From NCBI GenBank assembly GCA_009746045.1, contig RPFO01000072.1, positions 1,895,269 through 1,959,268 on the forward strand: a stretch of DNA of 64,000 nt, read 5' to 3'. The position numbers were made by a program, and so were the translations under genes. Below, piece after piece: positions 11,992 to 22,815 of this stretch (positions are counted from its first letter, which is position 1; each line of letters begins with the position of its first letter). Source of the stretch: Mesostigma viride (Eukaryota > Streptophyta > Mesostigmatophyceae > Mesostigmatales > Mesostigmataceae). Under the pieces are notes generated by a model that was given only the letters and a program-made list of their open reading frames with translations, made no database searches and had not been told where the DNA came from.

Positions 11992-12912
11992 TCAATACCT
12001 TTCAATACCCTTGCAAGTTGCCAGTGCAATTAGTTAACTAAGCGTTGTAAAATCATAACGGTAATGCTATGTGCTATCCTGATCTTATGAGTTTGCAGCT
12101 TGCTGCAGCAGCTGGCTAGTCTCATAGGAAGTGGCGAGGCCATGAATGTAAATGTACAGGGCTGTGTGCGCGGGTCATGCATGAGCATTGTGTCTGTGAC
12201 GGAAGGTGCTGGTGAATGCTGCTTTACAAGACGTGTTGCCGGCCTTGTTACAAGACCAACTGTCATTGTAGGGCCCAGCGACTATTTCGAGCTCCATGTC
12301 GCATTTTTAATTTCGCTCAATCGCTGCCTAGTTTTGCATCCTCGTTTATCCCGATCTCTGGATCGCGTATGGGTAAGCAAGGGCAATTGCTAATCAGTGT
12401 TGAAGTAATTATTACTATCTTGTAAGCTTACACTGTACAACCCCATTTTCTGGTCCGACCGCATCTCGGCACTACAGTGATCGCAGTCTGCGGGCCTGCG
12501 GGGTCCAGGCCTCCGGCTGTCCTGCTGCCCGGGGTCCAGCAGTCTAGGCGACCAGCCCTAATTATTTCATTACTTTCCTATGGTCTAATTATATTTACCG
12601 TATATAATAACGGGATGATAATCCCCTCATCTATAATAACGCATATTATCCCGGACTTCGACATTGGGAAGCCGGAAGTGCCATACCCTTGCGGCCTTGC
12701 CCCAAGACGAAGACAGGCGAAGTTTTTACATCGAAGATAATGAACTATCGGGCGGCGACTAATAAAATGGGTATACATGCGGACAAGACAGTCATGGCAT
12801 CTGCGTACTGCGGTACATAATCGTTGTTGCCCCCAAAGCGTTTTTTTTTTTGGAGTTGATTCTCAGTGCGAGAATGCAGGTTACGATGGAATGCGTACAT
12901 GATCTTATGCGT
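11992..12912. other. Intergenic stretch upstream of the kinase gene
   Basis: I see no supported gene here. The stretch from 11,992 should hold the promoter of the minus-strand kinase gene. No clear TATA box can be assigned. An AT-rich patch with near-palindromic ataataacgggatgataat / ataataacgcatattatcc wording lies at about 12,604-12,655. Confidence 0.5.
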
Positions 12913-12917
12913 CCATG

Positions 12918-12999
12918 TATTAATTAAGAACATACCTCCGTGGGGAGGATATGTAACATATATCCCTGAGAAGGGGCATATGGTTTTCAATACATTCTA
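12918..12999 (-). mobile_element. Solo 3' tail of a LINE-like family
   Basis: On the minus strand this reads tagaatgtattgaaaaccat, then atgccccttctcagggatat and a cctccccacggaggtatg block, ending in a short TTAATTAA tail. The same order of blocks occurs on the plus strand at 27,185-27,300 and again at 27,346-27,412. A related block follows the RT gene at 56,455. I infer a heavily 5'-truncated retroposon copy. Confidence 0.6.
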
Positions 13000-14260
13000 G
13001 GCGACAACCTGCAGGTGGTTGGTGTAAACTGCCACCTCCTCGGGGTACACAATTGAGGTGCACCTGCACCACCATGTATTCCAGCAGCTCTTCAAAGTTG
13101 TGGACGTGGGGTGGAAGATGATCATGGCTAGGCAACGGCTAGGGCACGATGGCGTCTCAGCAGAGAGTGGCTCTCTGCATGGGCAAATCATGGCTGACTC
13201 ATAGCGGATGCAGTAAGGCTGCCCCATGGTCCAGAGCCCACAGATAGGCTTGGAAAACATTTAGAGGCGCCGGTTTGGGAGAATATAAAGGCCTCTCCCG
13301 GAGCCTGAGGGGCTTTAGGGGCATTCTGAGGGTTAACCCACCACCCCTATGCGGCCATATCCATATATTACCTGGATGGAACTGTAGAATATGAGACAGG
13401 GGTACCTACCAAAATCTCGGCATTGGAGACGTGAATTTCCATACATCGGCTTTGATTTGCCATGGAGCAGCCCGGCAGCACCAGATGCAGATGGCCTGCC
13501 TGCCATTTGTGAGTCAACGTGTTCAGGCGTATTTTACTCGCCACGAAGGCTCAAAGGGCCGCGACAAGCAGGAGTCGTGCAACCGCTCATGGTGGCGAAT
13601 ACCGTGCACTGCAAAGGGTGTCAATAAAGCAGTGATTTTCTACTCTGGTTGGAAGACCATCCATGTGCAGCCGAGCGATGACGCCGAGCGCTACGAACAA
13701 AGCAAGGCAACGTTTGAGTCGCAGTCATGAGGTGCTATGGACAGCGTCGACGATATGTCAGGGCCCAGTTAACGAGGCAGCGGTCACGGCATTTGTCTGG
13801 CCAATTTGGCGAAACTTGGAGGCAGTGGGTCGTGGACGCAGCGGAAGGCTGGCAGGAGTGGGATGAGGATTAATGGGTTGGCCGGTCGGGGATTCTGGAT
13901 TGGTAGCGGGAATAGCATTATGCAGATGCATTCCTACAGGCGAAGGTTGCAACGTTGCCGCCAGCCCTGCTTGGCTAACTGATAGCGCCTGTGGAGACCT
14001 AAGAATAGCAGCACTCCTGGCAAGCATGCGACCAACCAAGGCTGCAAGTTGGAAGTGGCAGGAAGAGTGGCCACGCACTTGGCGTACACGCGCCACCCCT
14101 GCTCCGTCTCGGCAAGGGCCAAAGGGGGGTTGAGGCGGGATCGGACCCGTGGACAGTAAACGGATGGAAGGCCTCCAAGCCTGTGTCTATGCAAGTGCCT
14201 TATCAGGTACATGGCTGGCTTACCCTGGCACCTCCTCACGTCTACTGTAGCATTGCTGCG
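13000..14260. other. Non-coding or unrecognised stretch
   Basis: Short open frames exist, for example 13,431-13,730 plus (ending HVQPSDDAERYEQSKATF) and 12,997-13,260 minus, but none shows a recognisable domain, splice structure or codon bias I can defend. No RNA gene is visible. Confidence 0.4.
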
Positions 14261-14390
14261 TGTTTGTCCTGTGTTGTGGCTGGGGGTGGGTGCCTGTTTG
14301 TCCTGTGTTGTGGCTGGGGGTGGGTGCCTGTTTGTCCTGTGTTGTGGCTGGGGGTGGGTGCCTGTTTGTCCCGTGTTGTGGCCGGGGGTG
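14261..14390. repeat. 34-bp minisatellite, 3.8 copies
   Basis: Units start at 14261, 14295, 14329 and 14363. Each consists of tgtttgtcctgtgttgtggc followed by tgggggtgggtgcc. The first three copies are identical and the last has point changes and is cut short. The repeat creates low-complexity open frames on both strands that should not be taken for genes. Confidence 0.95.
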
Positions 14391-16561
14391 TATGTGCACG
14401 GCCACCGCCTAGAAGGCATGTCTTTGCTTGAGCTTGTAATAGCGTGAGCGAGCCAAGTACCACAGTCCCTGCGCAACCGCACCTCAAGGGAATACCGTGC
14501 CAACATTTATGGAGTTGAGGAGGGCAACGACCCAAAACAGGCAGCGGCGCTCATGAGCTTCCGTGTTGGCATGTGCCTCAAGTGCCATGACCCCGAGCAC
14601 GTACAGACAGAGGGGTGACATGAAACAGCGCGATGGCCACCAGCGCGTACCAGGGGACCCCAGCACAGCACTCTGCTGGCCCGGTGCATCTGGCCACTTT
14701 GGTCCACCCATGTTGGACAAGGGGCCGGCTCTGCGTCACCCCTTGGTTGTTCTCGCATGTGGGCTGCATGTCCGGCTCGCTAGCACGTACCGCACTCTTC
14801 TCCCCTCGCGTACTTGGTCCAAGGGGAAGCACCCAACACCCCTATACTGCATGTGCTGGCGTCCTCCGCATCCTTGTTCATGGCATCGCAAGCGCACTGT
14901 AGCCGCGGCAGATCCAACAATGTATAGCCATCTTCACCCGCCTGGTCCCCATCAATCTTTCTTGTTCGCTGTACTGCGCCCATTACCAGGCTCCTGGTCC
15001 TCTAGGCGATAGCATTTTTTTCTCAGGCAGGCTTGGCAGGACTGGCGAATGGGGCAGCACCAGTGGCCTCCCCTCTCCTGGTGCCTCTTCTTCAGGGCAA
15101 TGTCTTCAGCGGCCGTGGGAACGCCCACTGGTTGTGGGGCACAGTCAGGGCGTGAGACCTCCTCGATCTGCGGGCACTGGGCCAAGCAGCAGGGCACCCG
15201 CACAGATGGAGTGTGGGCGGATCGCACATATGGCAGGCCAAGCTGCCAGTGGCATACCGCACCCATGGCAGGCCCCTGGCGGTAAAGGCTGATGTACAAA
15301 GGAAGGCCGGTCCTGGAAAGGAAGAGCAAGGCAGAGGGAGAGAGGAGGAAAGGGGAGAGCTGGGAGGGAGAGAGGGGAAGAAGGTGAGCTGTAGGCGATG
15401 AGAGAGCGGTTTGTCTTTTCCATGTGGGAGACCATCCTTGTCTGACTTTGTGCGGATTCATGCCGAAGCCGCGCGATGGAGCAACCATGAGCGTGCTCCT
15501 TGCAATCTAACTTGCATCTTCGTTCATACTTGCATCTTCATGACATGTTTATACTCTTTGTAATTCCTGCCCAATGCTTCACTGCTTGTCTCGATTGAGT
15601 TCCATGCGGTGCTGACAGATACTGCATTTTCATCCATGGTGGTGGTAATGCAGCCGTTCACCTGTACTCACTTTCATGTCAGCGGTATGCAATGGGCTGC
15701 ACACAGACATCTACATAAGTGACTGTTGACCAGAAGGTTCAGGCCAGTCCCCCCGGTGTGTCGCGCCTGCAGCACTTGGCATAGTGCCTGCACATGATGC
15801 ACCACAAGCTGGCATCTGCCACTTACCAGCTGTCGCAGCTCCACCTCCACCTGTCTTTCTACTAGTAACGCGCGCCCATGCATGACCGTGTGCCGCCATT
15901 TGTGCAGATTTAGCGCGCGGTGGCGGAGGAGCTACAGCGGCAGTTGTCGTGCTCCCAACTTCAAGGCGAGTAAACTTAGAAAAGGAAGTTAGTACCATTT
16001 ACGGCCAATCGGGAGCTTCTCATACTTGTTTTCATTCCATGGTGGCGCGTCCCCCATTTTGTCAGGCCCAGCCACGGTTGGCCGCACGCACTAGCAAACC
16101 CGCCGCCTGAGGGCGGGCAGGTGCATGATCCCACTCCCTGAGTGCATCGCACACGCGCCGCGCCAGGAAACGCGCCATCTTGTTGTGATGGGTAGGTGTG
16201 GTGATTTTGCCAGTTTGATCCTCATCCACATTCGTTTATCACATACTACTATGATAGCTGTCTCCCATCCTATCTGCATGGACTTTGAACAGATGTCAGT
16301 GATTTGACTCGGATCATTAGCTGCTTTATCGGTCAACCAGGTCTTCAGGCTTTGCTTACTGTTGCAAGTTATCCAGCTGGCTTTGCAGCAGGGTATTAGG
16401 GTGTATGAATGAAAGCTTGGAGAGTTTGGCGCTGTGGTCTACTTCTGACGGCACTGATGACTACGTAACTTAAGCTGAGCCTGACTGTGCTTGTCTCCAA
16501 TGCCCATGCATGTGGATTGTGGCGTGGCGTGTGAATGTATGCCTGTCCTCGTCAAATGCAG
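14391..16561. other. Stretch with no supported gene
   Basis: A Cys-containing open frame on the minus strand (14,952-15,488; CCPIRQSCQACLRKKCYRLED near its end) and a second one at 14,780-14,983 might be exon remnants, but I recognise neither. A purine-rich patch spans about 15,310-15,385. The rest shows nothing I can name. Confidence 0.4.
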
Positions 16562-18027
16562 GATCCTCACGCACGCGTAGTCCTGATCTGCACGGACCCG
16601 CACGGCTACCCGTCGGTCGCGCGCCGCGTCGATCTGGAGGAGACAAAAGCCAGCGGGGCAACGTGCCTCGCGGCGGGCCACGCGGTGTTGGGGGATGCGG
16701 CGGTGGTCGACCGCGTGTTCCGCGAAGTGGCCAGGGACGTACCTTTGGCGGCGCTGGTGAGGAGGTGCTGCCTCGTGGCTGCGATCGTCGCGTGCCCAAA
16801 GCGCAGGGGCCACCGGTTCTTCCTGGCCAAGGCATTTGCACCTCCCCGGAAGGATCCCCTGGAGGAGGCGCGATCGCTCTGGGACACGGGGCGCTTTTCT
16901 TGACAATCGGAGCACGCTGCCAGGGTGGAAGGGGTGGTAGAAGCTGCTGACCGGCATCAGGAGGTCGGGTACCCCTTCGTGAGTTTTCCTAGCGAGTCGC
17001 AGAGGTCCCCAGAAAAGGTGCAGGCACTTCTCCGGCATCTGCTTTCCCAGAGCCTTGCGTCGGCTCAAGGCGGAAAACAGGCTGGAACGCAAGCTTGCCC
17101 ATTGCCCGCTGAGTGCCCTGCAGCGGGCCCACGAGAAAGCCAAGCAAGTGAAACTTGCGTACACGGACGAGATCAAGCGGCGCGAAGACACGCACCTCCA
17201 GCAGCTCACTGCAGCGGCGTTTCCGTCCCCCGCGTCCCTTTCTGCTGACAAGCTCACCGTCGTGGTCCGAAGCTGCCGCGAGCTGGTGAGGAATGGAGGC
17301 TACGGAGGTGGGCACGACAGAAAAACAATTCGGGCGGTCACGGCCGATGTGGAGGAGCAACAGGAGCCTCTGGTGGACCTGCAGGTGGCGCTTTTCTCCT
17401 CGCCGCAGCAGGGAAGGTACCCAGGTGGACTGCCCCACACGGCTAGGCAGGTGCCCGTGGTCAGCAGGGCAGGGCAAGCGCACGTGCCTGCATCGTGGAA
17501 TGTGCTGTCGTCTTTCCTGACGGAGAAGGGCCGCTCGCTGCTGGTGGCAGCCAACAGGCTGGACGACCGGGCGGTGGTGGCTATATATAGCCTGGGTGCG
17601 GTGGCCAGCGCGCGTTCCACCGTGCCTTTGGCAGGCGTGCTGAGCTGGCAGATTTCGACGAGGACACGCTGCTGCTGGCCTTCTACATCGTGCCCAGGGA
17701 CCAGACGCAGCCCCTGGTCTCCATGTTTCGCTTCGACGAAGCCTTCATGGCCATGGAGCCTGCCTGTCCGCAGGTGGAGCTGGGGTCCCTGAGCGGCTCT
17801 CCTGAGCTGACGGACCTCAAGCTGCTGAGGACGCAGCGCAAGGTCGTGCTCCTGGACAAAGGAGGGCGCGTGCGGGTGTACAACATCCAGCAGAAGGTGA
17901 TGGAGAGGGAGATGTACCAGTTTCCGCCGCTGGTCAGCTTTGTGCCGACAAACCTGCTGGTGACGGCGACTGGCGACTGCGCGATGGTGGTGTGCAGGGG
18001 CCACGACGAGCTTGCCCAGGATGCCAG
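16562..18027 (+). pseudogene. N-terminal part of a disrupted GTPase-Cys/His-VWA-AAA gene
   Basis: An acceptor-like gtcaaatgcag precedes 16562, and the frame then reads DPHARVVLICTDPHGYPSVA. Coding-like GC bias continues to 18,027 but is broken by an in-frame TGA at 16,901-16,903, a frame change near 17,050 and another near 17,630-17,655. A Lys/Glu-rich segment (RLKAENRLERKLAHCPLSAL, about 17,058-17,117) could be helical. From about 17,490 to 18,027 the translation (SWNVLSSFL, FDEDTLLLAFYIVPRDQ, RKVVLLDKGGRVRVYNIQQK) resembles beta-propeller blades, though no WD dipeptides mark them. The true start is not visible. It reads into the GTPase segment through a possible 36-nt intron. Confidence 0.55.
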
Positions 18028-18063
18028 GTAACCGAGCGCAAGGGCGGATGTTCCAACCACCAG
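18028..18063 (+). other. Candidate 36-nt intron
   Basis: The frame upstream meets a TAA at 18,030-18,032. Removing 18,028-18,063 (gccag|gtaacc ... aaccaccag|ggtgc) restores one frame, AG|G encoding Arg, straight into VLQLVPLML. The length is a multiple of three, so a plain in-frame nonsense mutation would look the same. Confidence 0.4.
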
Positions 18064-19600
18064 GGTGCTGCAGCTGGTTCCCCTGATGCTGCCTGGCCTT
18101 CATGCCTTGCCAGCCAAGGTGGTGGAACATTACGGCACACCACCCTCCGTTGCCTCCTTCAGCCTCAGCGCAGGTGGGGATGGGGCGTCCTGGGATCAGT
18201 TCTGGGGCCTCCTCTCTTCCGGCTCAGGGACCCTGGACACCCACCACGTCCGGGTGCAGGCGCGGGAGCAAGCCGACCGGATCGAAGCGGTGGAGGAGGC
18301 CAGCGATAGCGCACCGACACCGGCCGCGTCCGAGGTGACCATGTTGGAGTACCTCTTCCATGCCTATGACAAGTTTGCGGTGGTGGGGGCGGCCGTGGCG
18401 GTGAAGGAGGGGTTGGACAAGGTGGCCATGCACGTGGCGGTAGTGCTGGATCACGCAGGGGGCAATGCGTCCAGGGACTCCCTGCAGCAGCGCGTGGGGA
18501 GGTATGTGGATGGCATCGAGCGGAGGCTTGCCGAGGGCTACAAGCCAGGGATAGCCGGCCTCAACCTTGCCCGCAATCTGGTGGTGCTCCCAACGGCTGC
18601 GATCGCCGAGTCGTGGGTGCCGGGACCAGGGGGGCATGTGCCGGGTGCCAGTGATGTGGCCCTGGACGCAGCCATGCGGTCATGGCTTGCCTCGGCCGCG
18701 GGGACTGCCCAGCGGATGGGGTCGTGGGTGAGGCAGCTCATCTGCCTGCTCCCATTACAGATCGCGTGCGCGGAAGACAACTCGTTTGTGCTCATGGCCG
18801 ACGGCGTGCAGCGGTCGCAGCACGTGCGCAGCACGCAGGAGGCCGTGGACGCCATCAGCTTCGGGTTGCTGGACGCCGTGCTGGATTCCTGGTGGGGGGA
18901 GATCGCGGTGGTCTCCTCCATGGGTAAGCAGAGCACCGGCAAGAGCTACACGCTCAACCACCTGTTTGGGACCTCGTTCCAGATCTCGGGTGCGTGCTGC
19001 ACGGACAGCTGCTGGATGGGGCTGTGCCAGGTGGGCCGCGTGCTGTTCGTGATCCTGGACTTTGAGGGGCTGGGCTCGTTTGAGCGCACGGAGCAGGAGG
19101 ACATGCTGCTGGCCGTGTTCGACGCCGCCGTCTCCAACTACACGCTCTTCAAGACTGAGTTCTGCCTGGACCGCGACCTGGAGGCCATGTTCTCCCGCTT
19201 CCAGAGCGGCACGGGCCTGCTCAAGGGCGACGAGCGGCTCTTCAAGGGCTGCTTCTGTATCGTGGTCAAGGACGTGCCGGACAGGGACATCCACTCTGTC
19301 AACCAGGAGTTCCACGCCAAGATCGCGATGAGCACGCGGCCAAGGGCGGGGCGCGAAGTCGCCGACAACTTCATCAAGGAGATGTACGGCGGCGAGTTTG
19401 CCGTGTTCCCCTTCCCCCCGCTGGGCCGGCCGGAATTCTATAGCAGCCTGAAGACCATGTTTGCTGTGATCGCCAGACGGCCTAAGCAGTTCACGTCGGG
19501 GGGCGCCAGCTTCTCGTCGTTCATGAAGCACCTCATGTCCAAGCTGATCTTGAAGGACTGGACGACACTCGAGGGCCAGAGCGTGCTGCACCGCGTATCT
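18064..19600 (+). pseudogene. GBP/VLIG-like GTPase segment of the composite gene
   Basis: This is a long, GC-biased open frame of about 510 codons. The P-loop GKQSTGKS is at 18,922-18,945, the switch II-like LDFEGLGS starts at about 19,055, and VVKDV at 19,262-19,276 sits where a base-recognition motif would be. The order and spacing fit the large dynamin-related guanylate-binding or very-large-inducible GTPases, not Ras-like ones. In animals such proteins act in cell-autonomous defence; here the role is unknown. About 850 bp of alpha-helical, Ala-rich sequence precedes the G domain. Near 19,600 one extra base shifts the frame: LHRV runs out, while LGKHLVAAISHGCLAI continues in the next frame. 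Confidence 0.7.
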
Positions 19601-21425
19601 TGGAAAGCACCTCGTTGCGGCAATCAGCCACGGGTGCCTAGCCATCTCCCAGCCTGATGCGTCCGATGGTGCCCTGGTGGAGGAGGCGGCCCTCAGCTCG
19701 CTGGATACGGGGCAGGTCGTTGGCAGCCCCGAGCTAGCCAGTGCTCTGCCGGATGGGCAAGGGGTGGGAATCCCTGCGGTGCAGGTCCCCGACAACCTGA
19801 TTGTGCTGAGGGGCAGGGAGCAGGAGGCCCTCATCCAGAAGCTGCTGGAGGTGTACTGCAAGGATGTGGAGGTGGAGCAGCCGCGATGGGAGGCGGCGTT
19901 CCCGGCGTTTGTGAAGGCGGTGGTGGAGCGGCGGTGCTCCCGCGTCCAAGAGTGGGTGGAGGCGAACCTGATGCGCTTGCAAGGACCGGATGGTCGGCTG
20001 GATGACTGCGCGGTACGGTTCATGGATGACGTGGCCAGCAAGCTGCAGGTGCTGAGGAACGAGTGGCAGCTGTGCGGGTCTAGCTGCAGCCACTGCTTCA
20101 TGTCCTGCCTGCTGCCCAAGTCGCACGCGGCGGCCGAGCACACCTGCATGGGCCTGCACACGTGCAAGAGCACCTGCTCCTTTTGTGAGGAGGCGGCGGC
20201 ACACAAGGGGTCTGCCCACCCGCTTCTCCACAAGTGCGAGGAGAAGATGGGCCACGGCGGCACCCACTGCTGCAAGCAGAAGCCGCACACCTGCCAGGCT
20301 CGCTGCGACATGGCCGGCTTGCTCAACTGCAACCACCGATGCAGCCTAAAGGCTGGGCACGAGCGGCTGGTAGGGGAGGGCGGCCACGTCTGCAACAGCC
20401 CCGTGCACCTGTGCGGCGCGCCGTGCTCCGCCAGTAACTGCGGCGGCAGGTGTCAGATCGTCCACGACAAGGCGCACACTGTCCACAAGTGTGCTGAGGT
20501 GATGTGCCTGCATGCCTGCGCAGTCAGGGGATGCACGTACACGTGCTCCTCGCGCGACCATTTCCATCACACGTCACTCTCCCAGCTCTACTTGGCTGAG
20601 GCGGGCGGGGCGGGGCCGTCAAGTGCCAGCCAGGGGGCAGCTGAGGACGATGACGGAATGCACTTTTGTGGGCGCGAGCACCCGTGCGCCGAGCCGTGCG
20701 AGAGTGAGGGCATCTGCCGGCTGTCCATCCAGCACGTCAACAAGGTGCAGGAGGACGTGTTCATTGGTGCGCGCTCCACCTTCACGTACACGACGGTGGC
20801 GGAGGCCAACGGGAAACGCGAGGAGTGCGCCATCCGCGTCCCCCCCTTCAAGCTGTGCCACGAGGGGCCCCACACGCACTCTCTGGACCCGCGCGTGGTC
20901 CACACCTGCGGCGCCAAGTGCCCCACCTGCCTCTACTTCTGTGAGCTGCCATTTGGCCACGCGGGCAACCACAGGGGCGCGCACGGCATGATGCGCACGT
21001 GTCGCTGGGTGTCTGACCGCGATGACATCGACGTGGGCGAGCGCAAGTACGTCCGGGGAGAGAGCGGCCACGCGGAGATGTGCAACATGCTCTGCCAGGC
21101 GATGGGGCAGGGCCACATCCACGTCATGACATGCGACGCGGATGACCCCAAGCAGTGCACCCACTCCTCGCGTGACGGGCGCCGGCACGAGACGTGCAGG
21201 TACGGCCCTGACGAGGACGTTCCCAAGGACGAGCTCACGCACGCCCACTACTGGGAGACGATCGGCTGGCACGACAGCTGCAGCGCGGCCGAGCGGGAGG
21301 TGTTTGCCAAGTGCAGCCACCAGTGTGACCCGCGGCAGCACGAGGAGGAGGGCGCGCTGCCTTCATTCTGCGTGCTTGGGTTGTGGCACGACCCGGCAGA
21401 CCAGGCCAGTGCGGGGGATGGGTAG
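19601..21425 (+). pseudogene. NFX1-like Cys/His-rich segment of the composite gene
   Basis: The frame continues from LVAAISHGCLAISQPDASDG through a helical linker, then a dense Cys/His block from about 20,079 to 21,330. Repeated patterns such as HTCMGLHTCKSTCSFC, LNCNHRCSLKAGHE, HLCGAPCSASNCGGRC and HPCAEPCESEGIC resemble NFX1-type zinc fingers, which bind zinc and often nucleic acid or act as E3 modules. There is no canonical RING spacing. A TAG at 21,423-21,425 interrupts the frame, which reopens in the same phase into SVSADGHLFSCKH. That pattern suggests nonsense mutation or sequencing error. I found no intron that would remove the stop and keep the phase. Confidence 0.7.
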
Positions 21426-22046
21426 TCGGTGTCTGCGGATGGGCATTTGTTCTCGTGCAAGCACCTTGGAGGGGTGGCAGGGTCGGGGTACCGCGTGGTG
21501 TTTGCGCTGGATTCATCGTGGTCCATATCAGGGCAGCCGTGGCAAGACCTCTTGCAGGCAGTGTCACGCTTTGTGGCAGAGCGCGTCAGCAAAGGCGCTC
21601 CAGACCTTGTCTCCGTTGTCATTTACAACCACTTGGCAATCGTCCAGTGTGAGGGCGTTCCCATCGCCAACTGCCCCGTCAACAGCCTGCCATTTCGTGG
21701 CGGGGCAACTGACTTTGCATTGGCACTCAGCACTGCCGGAGACATCATCGCACGCGTGCACGCGAGGGAGGGCGGCACTTACACCCCACTGCTCCTGTTC
21801 ATGTCGGATGGCCAGGAAAAGAGCGGGACCGCGGAGATGAACCAGCTGCGCACCCGGTTTGGCCCCGACGGCCTGCTTGTCTACACGGTGGGATTTGGCA
21901 GCTGCGAATTTTCCATGCTCCAGTCTCTGGCCCAGACCGGTCAGGGAATCTTTGAAGAGTCGGTGGACGGCATCGCGCTGGGGGACACGTTTGTTCGGAT
22001 CGCGTCTTCTATGGTGCAGAGGGCGTCTCTCATGCCATCACGCCAG
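21426..22046 (+). pseudogene. VWA-domain segment of the composite gene
   Basis: This encodes a von Willebrand factor A domain with an intact metal-ion adhesion site: DSSWS at 21,510-21,524 (DxSxS), the threonine in GGATDF and the aspartate in MSDGQEKSG. Such domains mediate metal-dependent protein contacts and, in intracellular proteins, assembly with AAA ATPases. The exon ends at a strong phase-0 donor, CGCCAG|GTCAGT (22,046/22,047). Beyond it the open frame runs only 19 more codons. Confidence 0.75.
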
Positions 22047-22815
22047 GTCAGTTTGCACCAAGCTTCGGCGAGTTGGATCACTAAGGGCTTGGTAAGGGCT
22101 TAGAAGCGATGCACGCTTGCTGTGGCAATGCTAGTGGCCGTGTGCATGCCAGAGGCCGTGTGTTTTCTTAAGAAAGGAACATAGCGTTGTATTTGCTTTA
22201 ATTCCGCAACCTGTCAATTGTCAGCTTGAAGCTTTATGTTTTAGTCTTCTGCAATCTGATTTGCTCTCGCTGTAAAAAGCTGTCTTTATAGGGTGGTGGT
22301 TTGTCCGTGCATGATGCTACTTGGACAATGCCTGTGTCGCAGCCTAGCGTTATGCAGGGTTGCTCATTTGTCACCTCACCTTTCTTTCTTTCCCCCGTTG
22401 CTCACCCTCTCGTCTTCTGCGTTGTTCATGCTCTCGATTTCGCCCCCTTTCTCTCCCTCCGCCTTACTCCCACCCTCTCCATGCATCCCCCTTCTCGCCC
22501 TTCCTTTGACCCTTGTCCTCCTCATCGCTAGTGGCTTTCCCTCGCCCTCCCTATGTCCCTCTCCCTACCCTTTCCCCCCTGCCCTGACCCCTTGACCATG
22601 CCCTCGCCCTCTTCCCCGCCCTTGCTTCCCCCCTCTTTCGCTGCTGCTCCTTTTCTTTCTCCCCATTTTCATCCCCTCCCATTCCCTCTTCCTTTCCCCC
22701 TCTGTTCCTTTACCCTTCCCCCTCTGCTGCCTCCCTCTCTCTCTCCCGGTGATTTTCTGCCTCTCGTGTCCACGCCGCGCCACCCCCCCTTTCCCGTTCC
22801 TCTTTAACACCTCAG
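22047..22815 (+). other. Intron between VWA and AAA exons
   Basis: This 769-bp intron starts GTCAGT and ends aacacctcag. Its 3' half (about 22,375-22,800) is almost pure pyrimidine with many TCCC and CCCTC runs, far longer than a normal polypyrimidine tract. Both sides are phase 0. The join links MPSRQ to RRRTTPQGVPEF. Confidence 0.65.

Noticed and set aside
13934-14506. 190-codon minus-strand open frame
   Set aside because: Its centre is the 34-bp minisatellite; the peptide is a repeat artefact.
18755-20395. 546-codon open frame antisense to the GTPase/zinc segment
   Set aside because: It is a shadow of the GC-biased sense frame; its translation has no motifs while the sense strand has a P-loop and ordered Cys/His pairs.
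21423-21425. TAG read as glutamine, as in some ulvophyte algae
   Set aside because: TGA and TAA also interrupt the same gene and frameshifts accompany them, so decay or sequence error is simpler.
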